From NCBI GenBank assembly GCA_027729925.1, contig JAQCEB010000031.1, forward strand, positions 1 through 8,069: 8,069 bases of DNA, given 5' to 3'. The position numbers and the translations under genes are program-made. A model generated the notes under the pieces. That model was not told the origin of the DNA. It did not search any database and worked only from the letters and a program-made list of their open reading frames with translations. This document shows positions 1-5,412 of this stretch, one piece after another. How positions within the stretch are numbered: the first letter of the stretch is position 1; each line of letters opens with the position of its first letter. The DNA is from Actinomycetota bacterium. GTDB lineage: Bacteria; Actinomycetota; Acidimicrobiia; Actinomarinales; Actinomarinaceae.

Positions 1-2
1 AA

Positions 3-1223
3 AGTACAAAGGGTTCTAAAGTATTTTATTACCCCTTTGTTGAAAAAAATGCTCGGGAATTCGATGGTTTATTATCAGAACTCTCTAAAAAAGCATCGGT
101 TGTAGTAACAGATGATTATCCAACGTATTTTGTACCGCAAATGACAGCTAAAGCATCAGGTGAACTGCATTGCAGATATGAATTAGTAGATTCAAATGGA
201 TTAGTTCCAATTAGACTTTCAGAGAAAGAATATATCAGAGCTCATGATTTTAGGCGTTACTTGCATAAAAATCTCGAAGACTTTTTAGTTGAAACACCTT
301 TAGAGAACCCCATTAGCACACTAAATCAAAAATTTGATAAGAGCTCTATTAAAGATGTATTAGCTAAATGGAGTTTATTCGATTTTGAAAATACAAATAT
401 TGATTTATTTCTTGATGAATTAAATATTGATAAATCAATCACTATTAGCAGCATAAGAGGTGGATACTCCAACGCTCAGAAAAAATTAGAAAACTTTATG
501 AACGTTGGATTTAGAGATTATGCCCAGTACAGAAGTGATCCATCCAAAAATGCTGCAAGTGGTCTGTCACCTTATTTTCATTTTGGACAAATATCAACCC
601 ACGAAGTATTTGATAAAATTTCAAAACTTGATTCATGGAGCCCAGCGACTATCGAACCAAAAATGGTAGGCAGGAGAGAAGGCTGGTGGGGAGGTTCAAT
701 CAACTTTGAAAGTTTTATGGACGAATTAATCACTTGGAGAGAGCTTGGTTATCATACTTGTGTTAGGCGAGCTAATTACAATCAATATACTTCACTTCCA
801 GAGTGGGCTATAAGGACGCTTGAAGAACATTCAAATGATGAAAGAGAATATCTCTATTCTTTAGATGAGTTTGAATTTTCGAGAACTCATGATGAAATAT
901 GGAATGCTGCACAAAATCAGTTAAGGGATGAAGGTATTATTCAAAATTATTTAAGAATGTTGTGGGGAAAAAAAATTCTTGAATGGTCTCCAAATCCACA
1001 GACTGCACTTTCCTATATGATTACTTTAAATGATCGTTACTCACTAGATGGCAGAGATCCAAATTCTTATTCAGGAGTTTTTTGGATACTAGGAAGATAT
1101 GATCGAGCTTGGGGACCAGAGCGAAAAATATATGGAAAAATTAGATACATGACTTCAGACTCTGCAGCAAGAAAATTTAATCTAACTCCCTATTTAGAAA
1201 AATGGGGAAATAAAAATTATTGA
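3..1223 (+). CDS. phr: Class II CPD photolyase, 5' end cut by window edge
   Basis: Light-driven FAD enzyme that splits cyclobutane pyrimidine dimers in DNA. The frame is open from base 3, so the ATG at 141 is internal and the true start lies outside the window; 406 residues are visible, and a class II enzyme usually has about 450. Visible in order (numbered from the internal Met at 141): the end of the N-terminal Rossmann-like domain with a VTDDYP stretch just before that Met, VDSNGLVP near 17-23, SPYFHFGQIS near 143-152, WNAAQ at 254-258, LRMLWGKKILEW at 271-282, LNDRYSLDGRDPNSY at 296-310 and GKIRYM at 332-337. By comparison with the Methanosarcina mazei class II enzyme, W254, W275 and W282 match its tryptophan electron-transfer residues W360, W381 and W388, and N297 matches the FAD-contacting N403. 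A GWWG segment near 181-184 and LRMLWGKK in place of the usual MRMYWAKK suggest a divergent bacterial class II subgroup. No terminator separates it from the rhodopsin downstream. Confidence 0.93.
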   Translation, partial: STKGSKVFYYPFVEKNAREFDGLLSELSKKASVVVTDDYPTYFVPQMTAKASGELHCRYELVDSNGLVPIRLSEKEYIRAHDFRRYLHKNLEDFLVETPLENPISTLNQKFDKSSIKDVLAKWSLFDFENTNIDLFLDELNIDKSITISSIRGGYSNAQKKLENFMNVGFRDYAQYRSDPSKNAASGLSPYFHFGQISTHEVFDKISKLDSWSPATIEPKMVGRREGWWGGSINFESFMDELITWRELGYHTCVRRANYNQYTSLPEWAIRTLEEHSNDEREYLYSLDEFEFSRTHDEIWNAAQNQLRDEGIIQNYLRMLWGKKILEWSPNPQTALSYMITLNDRYSLDGRDPNSYSGVFWILGRYDRAWGPERKIYGKIRYMTSDSAARKFNLTPYLEKWGNKNY

Positions 1224-1250
1224 TATCAATTTTAAAAAATAAGTTACAAA

Positions 1251-1266
1251 AATTTTTTAAAAAATT
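1251..1266. repeat. Perfect 16-bp AT-only palindrome upstream of rhodopsin promoter
   Basis: AATTTTTTAAAAAATT reads the same on both strands. It lies between the photolyase stop and the rhodopsin -35 element, about 10 bp upstream of the latter. A-tracts in this position can act as UP-element-like or bent DNA. It has no loop, so it is not a credible terminator hairpin. In such AT-rich DNA it may be chance. Confidence 0.35.
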
Positions 1267-1276
1267 CAAAAATTAA

Positions 1277-1303
1277 TTCACAATTAAATCAATTTTTTAT
1301 AAT
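1277..1303 (+). promoter_or_regulatory. Promoter for the rhodopsin gene
   Basis: A perfect TATAAT -10 element at 1298-1303 follows TTCACA (five of six matches to TTGACA) at 1277-1282, with a 15-bp spacer, slightly short of the 17-bp optimum. Transcription would start near 1310, giving a leader of about 39 nt that contains AAGGAG at 1335-1340, eight bases before the ATG. The -35 box sits inside a small AT dyad, TTAATT-CAC-AATTAA (1273-1287), which could be an operator or chance. The call is from sequence pattern only. Confidence 0.6.
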
Positions 1304-1348
1304 TAAGTTATATGGGAAACCAACAAAAAAAATTAAGGAGATAGCTAA

Positions 1349-2011
1349 ATGGCTGAATTAACTTATAGACTCTTTATGGTTGCAACTGTAGCAATGCTGG
1401 CTGGTACAGTATTTTTACTAATGTCATCAAGAGAAGTCGATCCAAAATGGAGAAGAGGAGTTTATGTCTCTGCAATTGTAACTGGTATAGCTTGGTATCA
1501 TTACCAAAAAATGACAGTTTCATTTGCTTCAGGAGATTTTGATACTCCGTTAAGATATGTTGACTGGATATTAACAGTTCCACTTATGCTTGTTGAAGTA
1601 ATTGCTGTAACATCAGTTGGAGCAGTAGCAGCAGCAAAATTCAAAAATTGGGGACTTGCAGCAGTTGTAATGATTGGTGCTGGTTATTATGGTGAAACAG
1701 CAAGTGCTGGTTCACAACAATATTGGATAGGATTTGTTGTCTCTATGGCTGCTTATGTTTACATTTTAAGAGCATTACAAGCAGAAGGTGGCGACTTAAA
1801 AGCTGCAGAATCAGAACAGTTTGAAAAAATTAAACAACTTATACTTGTTGGTTGGGTAATTTATCCTGTAGGTTATCTTGCACCTTTAGTAGGTGGGGAT
1901 TTAGGAGACTTAAGAGAGTTACTATATACAATCGCTGACATGATTAATAAAATTGGTCTAGGTGTTTTAGTATTAGGTATGGCTCGAATAAAGTCAGGTG
2001 AAAAAGCTTAA
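1349..2011 (+). CDS. Proteorhodopsin-type light-driven proton pump (marine actinobacterial type)
   Basis: Seven-helix retinal protein of the cytoplasmic membrane that exports protons in light. It has 220 residues, and helix C carries RYVDWILTVPLMLVE (69-83). By alignment with green proteorhodopsin, D72 is the Schiff-base proton acceptor (D97), T76 is T101 and E83 is the proton donor (E108), giving the proton-pump DTE triad. M80 falls at spectral tuning position 105, where non-Gln residues such as Leu or Met indicate green absorption. H51 in WYHYQK matches the conserved H75, and K201 in DMINKIG is the retinal Schiff-base lysine. GYYGE (112-116) in helix D is also family-typical. There is no cleavable signal peptide; the first helix starts near residue 5. 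The ATG is fixed by AAGGAG eight bases upstream. The gene has its own promoter and a strong terminator, so it is probably a highly expressed single-gene unit. No retinal or carotenoid genes are in the window. Confidence 0.96.
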   Translation: MAELTYRLFMVATVAMLAGTVFLLMSSREVDPKWRRGVYVSAIVTGIAWYHYQKMTVSFASGDFDTPLRYVDWILTVPLMLVEVIAVTSVGAVAAAKFKNWGLAAVVMIGAGYYGETASAGSQQYWIGFVVSMAAYVYILRALQAEGGDLKAAESEQFEKIKQLILVGWVIYPVGYLAPLVGGDLGDLRELLYTIADMINKIGLGVLVLGMARIKSGEKA

Positions 2012-2031
2012 AAAATTAATTTTAAAAGTTT

Positions 2032-2062
2032 CAATAGGCGGCTCAGCCGCCTATTGTTTTTT
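2032..2062 (+). terminator. Strong intrinsic terminator after rhodopsin
   Basis: A perfect 11-bp stem (CAATAGGCGGC at 2032-2042 with GCCGCCTATTG at 2046-2056), a TCA loop and a run of six T (2057-2062). The GC-rich stem stands out sharply from the AT-rich surroundings. It begins 20 bp after the rhodopsin stop and ends 17 bp before the next start codon. Confidence 0.93.
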
Positions 2063-2079
2063 ATGAGGTAATATTTAAT

Positions 2080-2598
2080 ATGGATTTAATCTCTTTCTTC
2101 AACACATTATTTGGTTTTTTTACTTTTATTTCTTGGCTTATTAGCCTCGCATTACTATATGCATTAATATTTGGATTTAAATTACCTGAAGTAATTTCAG
2201 ATCAACTCTATAACTATGCCACAAGTGTCGCAGTATTCTCAATGATTGGAAGTTTGATATATTCGGAAGTGGTTGGATTTATTCCATGTAAATTTTGCTG
2301 GTATCAAAGATACATAATGTATCCTTTAGCAATTTTTCTATTTATTGGATTGTTTAATTCTAAATTTATGAAGTTAGGATATTTTAGTTTTGTTGGGTTC
2401 TTTATTGGAATTTATCATATATATCTTCAAAATGGTGGAGGATCCGGTGGTTCATGTGCTATTGACGTACCGTGTAACTTAAAGTATGTAAATATTTTCG
2501 GTTTTATAAGTATTCCCGTAATGGCTGCTAGTGGATTTTTAACAATATTTTTATCTCTTTTGTATTATGATTTATCAAGGAAAAAAATTAATGAATAA
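2080..2598 (+). CDS. dsbB: DsbB/BdbC-like membrane disulfide oxidoreductase
   Basis: Integral membrane protein that reoxidises an extracytoplasmic thiol oxidase and passes the electrons to quinone. It has 172 residues, close to the usual DsbB/BdbC length. The family signature CKFCWYQR is at 70-77 (redox pair C70/C73) and a second pair lies in CAIDVPC (C126/C132), in the loop before the last helix. Strongly hydrophobic stretches near 7-33, 45-67, 77-94, 99-116 and 138-163 are the probable membrane segments; DsbB proper has four, so the first may be extra. GAGG at 2065-2068, eleven bases before the ATG, is an acceptable ribosome-binding site. The start sits only 17 bp after a strong terminator, so transcription must come from read-through or from a promoter within the rhodopsin gene. 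Its 3' end overlaps the next gene, which encodes a likely redox partner. Confidence 0.9.
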   Translation: MDLISFFNTLFGFFTFISWLISLALLYALIFGFKLPEVISDQLYNYATSVAVFSMIGSLIYSEVVGFIPCKFCWYQRYIMYPLAIFLFIGLFNSKFMKLGYFSFVGFFIGIYHIYLQNGGGSGGSCAIDVPCNLKYVNIFGFISIPVMAASGFLTIFLSLLYYDLSRKKINE

Positions 2599-3193
2599 AA
2601 ACTTTATCATAGGTGGAGCAATTGTATTAGTTGTTGGTTTAGCAGTTGCTATTGGTGTCAGCTTAGTAGATGAACCATTAGATGGTAATTTACCTGAAGG
2701 TGAAACAACTATATCTGGAGATGCATTACCTGAATATGCTGGTGAAAACGATATTAATATCTCAGTTGGGTTGCAAGCTCCTTTATTTTCTGGACCAGAT
2801 CAAAACTCTGAGATTATATCATTAGAAAAAAATGGTAAGTCCAAGATTTTACTATTTTTAGCTCACTGGTGTCCTCACTGCCAAGCAGAAGTACCAATTG
2901 TTCAAGAGTATATAGATACTTTCGGTCTTCCAGCAGATGTTGAGGTTATTGGTATTCTTACATCTATTGATAGATCTCGTGATAATTATCCTCCTCACGA
3001 CTGGTTAGTTGAAGAAGGTTGGTCGGAAACTCAAATCTATGACTTGGATAGAGAAATTGGAACAGTATACGGTTTAAATGCATTTCCTTACTGGGTGACT
3101 TTAGATAAGGATTTAAAAGTTGTAAATAGAGTTACAGGAAAGTTAACACCTGATCAAATCACTGTATTGATTAATTTACTTATTAACCAGTAA
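2591..3193 (+). CDS. Membrane-anchored thioredoxin-fold protein, DsbA/TlpA-like
   Basis: Predicted extracytoplasmic thiol-disulfide oxidoreductase of 200 residues. An uncleaved anchor or signal segment spans about residues 4-24, followed by an acidic linker and a redoxin domain from about 58. The active site is WCPHC (C94, C97); Pro-His between the cysteines is the DsbA dipeptide and usually marks an oxidase, while the overall fold with the DxDREIGTVYGLNAFPYW stretch is more TlpA/ResA-like. P166 in AFPYW is the likely cis-proline. I chose the ATG at 2591 because AAGGA at 2577-2581 precedes it by nine bases; an in-frame ATG at 2567 has no ribosome-binding site and would put charged residues ahead of the anchor. 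The start overlaps the dsbB stop by 8 bp, so translation is probably coupled. The likely job is to oxidise secreted thiols and be recycled by the DsbB-like neighbour; a reductive role cannot be excluded. Confidence 0.88.
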   Translation: MNKNFIIGGAIVLVVGLAVAIGVSLVDEPLDGNLPEGETTISGDALPEYAGENDINISVGLQAPLFSGPDQNSEIISLEKNGKSKILLFLAHWCPHCQAEVPIVQEYIDTFGLPADVEVIGILTSIDRSRDNYPPHDWLVEEGWSETQIYDLDREIGTVYGLNAFPYWVTLDKDLKVVNRVTGKLTPDQITVLINLLINQ

Positions 3194-3806
3194 ATTCAGC
3201 TAAATAAACGAAACCAAATATTCCCATTCTGTAAATTTTAAAAGTTTTGAAAGGATTATTAGTAAGATCATTTTCTGGTTGAGAATATTTATCCAATGAT
3301 TTGTGTAAGAATTGATATTCTTTTAAATTAAGAGTCATAATTCCAATTAATAAAGTCACTATAAAAGTTCCAAAAAAGTGAATTAAAGTTAGAAATTTAT
3401 TTTTTGGTCTTGTCATATCTAGCAAAATAAACTTTCCATCTGGTTTTAAAACTCTTCTAATTTCATCCAATGCTTTATTAGTATCATCAAGATTTCTCCA
3501 AACAAATGTACAAATTACGCTATCAAAAGAATTATCTTCAAAAGGTAAATACTCAGCTTTGCTTACTAGTTTTTTTTTAAATTTATTTAACTTAAGCATA
3601 TTTTCATCTGGATCAACTGCAGTTACTTCAAATTCACTCATGAGATTAAATAATGCACCGGTTCCGCTTCCTAAATCTAATATTTTTTTGCCAATAATTA
3701 GATCAACTGCTTTTTTTCTCCAAACAGTGTCATAACCTAAAGTGAGAATTTTATTAATAAAGTCGTATGACTTATATATGTTTGAAAAATTAGCAGAGCT
3801 AGACAA
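3183..3806 (-). CDS. menG: UbiE/MenG-type SAM methyltransferase, TTG start
   Basis: Class I SAM-dependent methyltransferase, most likely methylating the ring of demethylmenaquinone as the last step of menaquinone synthesis. It has 207 residues, somewhat short for the family (about 230). The N-terminal IYKSYDFINKILTLG (10-24) matches the UbiE YDxxN...SxG region. SAM motif I is ILDLGSGTG (42-50), the acidic end of strand 2 is VDPDENM (64-70), and AEYLPFEDNSFD (84-95), WRNLDD (103-108) and RVLKPDGKFILLD (118-130) follow as in UbiE. A very hydrophobic segment (about 138-158) may touch the membrane. The start must be the TTG at 3806-3804: an in-frame TAA lies directly before it and no ATG or GTG follows before the conserved region. 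No Shine-Dalgarno site is seen, so translation probably depends on the upstream prenyltransferase gene. The 3' end overlaps the convergent thioredoxin-like gene by 11 bp. Specificity is inferred mainly from the neighbour. Confidence 0.85.
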   Translation of the reverse strand: MSSSANFSNIYKSYDFINKILTLGYDTVWRKKAVDLIIGKKILDLGSGTGALFNLMSEFEVTAVDPDENMLKLNKFKKKLVSKAEYLPFEDNSFDSVICTFVWRNLDDTNKALDEIRRVLKPDGKFILLDMTRPKNKFLTLIHFFGTFIVTLLIGIMTLNLKEYQFLHKSLDKYSQPENDLTNNPFKTFKIYRMGIFGFVYLAEFTG

Positions 3807-5324
3807 TTAAAGAATATAAGCTACTGTTAACAAAATTCCAGTTAAGAAATGTATTCCAATAGTTGAGACATTAACTAAAAGTAGTTCATATGGTACTTTT
3901 TGTCTGTCTGCATTAGCATTGTTCCACTTTATCATCCACTCATCAGCCATTTTGAAAGCTTTCCAAACTAAGAAAAGCGGAAGCAAAGCAATAAAAGCAT
4001 ATGGTGTACCAAAATCCGTAAAGAAGCTCAAAGATCCAATGATTGCTACTGAAATAAAAGCTTCAATCATAAATTGCTTATAAAGTTTAAGTGGTTTTTC
4101 AAGCTTCATCCACTCACCTTTTTCTGCTGTTCTTACAACCCAAGTATTTTTACCTACAGCAGCATCAGATGGTGCGTCTTGGAATTGATTAATCCAAACA
4201 ATCAGCATAACGAGAATTGCTATTGGAACTGATGCAACTAAAGCTTCAACCCAATTCCATGAAGATAATACATTGTTATGTAGTGGAGCAGTCAAAACAT
4301 AATGGGCACCCATTACCATAACCGGACCAAATCCTAGGGCAATAGCTATCTCTCCAAAGCCTTTATAGCCTAGTCTTATTGGATCTCCGGTATATCCAAG
4401 GGCTAGAAAAGTACCAAGAATTCCGGTCCATAAAATTGGAGTATTTCCAAACACAGCCCCGCTAATTTGAAGATTTAAATACAAACCAATTGCAATAGTT
4501 CCTGCAATACTTAAAAGTGCAGTTATTAAAACTTGACCAGGTGTCATAAGTCCAACCTGTATAACTCTACTGCCACCATTGAAAGGGCTAGCAACTTTGT
4601 TAATTTCATCTGCGTTTGAAGTATGGTCAAAGTAGTCATTTGAAGAGTTAGTAGCAATTTGAGCAAGTGAAGCACCAGCTAGAACAAGCCAAAACATTTT
4701 CCACGACCATGAAGTGGTTAATCCGGCTTCTTTAATGTCACTCCAAGCTACAGCAGCACCAATAAAAATTGGAGCAAAAGTTGCTGTCAGGAAAGGCGCT
4801 CTGATTGTTCTTAACCAAAGGCCAACTCTTTTTAATCCAAGTTTTAATGCCATTTTTAAAGCCGATGTTTTATTTGCAGGATATGTTTTCCACTCAAACT
4901 TTTCATCTTGATAAAAATTAACATATTTAATTGTTGTTGGTTTAATTCTGTAATAGCCAACAACATCATTCTTAATAAGAAATTCATCTTCCATAAATTC
5001 TTTAAAAGCTTCAGTAGTTTCAAGCACTAATTCATATGCACGCTTTTTTTCTTCTTCATCTTTAATTTTGTAGCACTCGCCATCGATTTGTAGTCCTTCT
5101 ATACCTTCTTGTCCTTTTGGCCAAATAACAACGTGAACCCGAGGATTTAATCTAATCTGTTCTGCTTTTCTTGTAGGGTGGAAAGTGAAAAATACTAAAT
5201 CTTCACCATCTCTGCTAAAAAATACTGAGGCTCCTGAGGAGTTTCCGCCAACACTAGTTGCAATAAACATTCTGTCAGCTGAATCTAAAACGTTTTCAAT
5301 TTTTTTATCTAACAAATCAACCAT
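3807..5324 (-). CDS. menA: PNPOx-like flavin domain fused to UbiA/MenA prenyltransferase
   Basis: A two-domain protein of 505 residues. Residues 1 to about 145 resemble the pyridoxamine-phosphate-oxidase-like FMN-binding split barrel (MFIATS near 19-24, then TRKAEQIRLNPRVHVVIWP near 51-69). Residues from about 165 to the end form a UbiA membrane prenyltransferase with eight to nine hydrophobic segments. The two Mg-diphosphate motifs are visible: NDYFDHTSNAD (229-239) and NQFQDAPSDAAVGK (379-392). YTGDPIRLGYKGFGE (about 311-325) is typical of MenA, which prenylates 1,4-dihydroxy-2-naphthoate; MenA alone is usually near 300 residues. I take the ATG at 5324, not a TTG at 5360, because the earlier codons resemble no family member and overlap the putative promoter. 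No ribosome-binding site precedes it; with a -10 at 5339-5334 the mRNA would be almost leaderless. The adjacent methyltransferase follows in the same frame after one stop codon. The role of the flavin domain is unknown; reduction of the quinone or its prenyl tail is a guess. Confidence 0.87.
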   Translation of the reverse strand: MVDLLDKKIENVLDSADRMFIATSVGGNSSGASVFFSRDGEDLVFFTFHPTRKAEQIRLNPRVHVVIWPKGQEGIEGLQIDGECYKIKDEEEKKRAYELVLETTEAFKEFMEDEFLIKNDVVGYYRIKPTTIKYVNFYQDEKFEWKTYPANKTSALKMALKLGLKRVGLWLRTIRAPFLTATFAPIFIGAAVAWSDIKEAGLTTSWSWKMFWLVLAGASLAQIATNSSNDYFDHTSNADEINKVASPFNGGSRVIQVGLMTPGQVLITALLSIAGTIAIGLYLNLQISGAVFGNTPILWTGILGTFLALGYTGDPIRLGYKGFGEIAIALGFGPVMVMGAHYVLTAPLHNNVLSSWNWVEALVASVPIAILVMLIVWINQFQDAPSDAAVGKNTWVVRTAEKGEWMKLEKPLKLYKQFMIEAFISVAIIGSLSFFTDFGTPYAFIALLPLFLVWKAFKMADEWMIKWNNANADRQKVPYELLLVNVSTIGIHFLTGILLTVAYIL

Positions 5325-5412
5325 ACAAATAAGATAATATGCTTGTGAAATAATGCACAAACTAAGCTTTCAAAAAAATTTTTAATTTCAAACTTATATA
5401 AGATGAAAAAGT
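5325..5412. promoter_or_regulatory. Divergent promoter region between the quinone genes and the ABC exporter
   Basis: An 88-bp spacer between two divergent starts. On the - strand a TATTAT -10 candidate (5339-5334) with a weak TTGTGC -35 (5360-5355, 15-bp spacer) would start transcription only a few bases from the menA ATG. On the + strand TATATA/TATAAG (5395-5402) is the best -10 for the exporter and would start it about five bases before the ATG at 5413; no clear -35 is seen. Neither gene has a Shine-Dalgarno sequence, so both are plausibly leaderless, as is common in Actinobacteria. An A/T-tract palindrome, AAAAATTTTT, lies at 5374-5383. Confidence 0.45.
5344..5359. promoter_or_regulatory. 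CRP/GlxR-like operator candidate
   Basis: TGTGA-AATAAT-GCACA matches the CRP-family consensus TGTGA-N6-TCACA at nine of ten defined positions, and one extra outer pair (T5343/A5360) also matches. It overlaps the weak -35 of the divergent menA promoter, where bound protein would be expected to repress that direction. In AT-rich DNA this could be chance; no regulator gene is in the window. Confidence 0.3.

Noticed and set aside
1374..1583. A 69-codon open frame on the - strand inside the rhodopsin gene
   Set aside because: It lies fully antisense to a clear rhodopsin coding sequence, has no ribosome-binding site and resembles nothing known.
2567..2590. Earlier in-frame ATG for the thioredoxin-like gene
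   Set aside because: No ribosome-binding site precedes it, while AAGGA is correctly spaced before the ATG at 2591, which also gives a normal membrane anchor.
3165..3195. Possible bidirectional terminator at the convergent gene ends (TTAAT...ATTAA)
   Set aside because: The stem is five AT pairs only, lies inside coding sequence and has no T run; not a credible terminator.
4714..4911. A 65-codon open frame on the + strand inside the prenyltransferase gene
   Set aside because: It is antisense to conserved UbiA sequence, and its composition is that of a mirror frame.
5325..5360. Longer prenyltransferase start at the TTG at 5360, adding 12 residues
   Set aside because: The added residues do not look like a PNPOx-domain N-terminus, and the stretch contains the likely -10 element and operator-like dyad; the ATG at 5324 is preferred.
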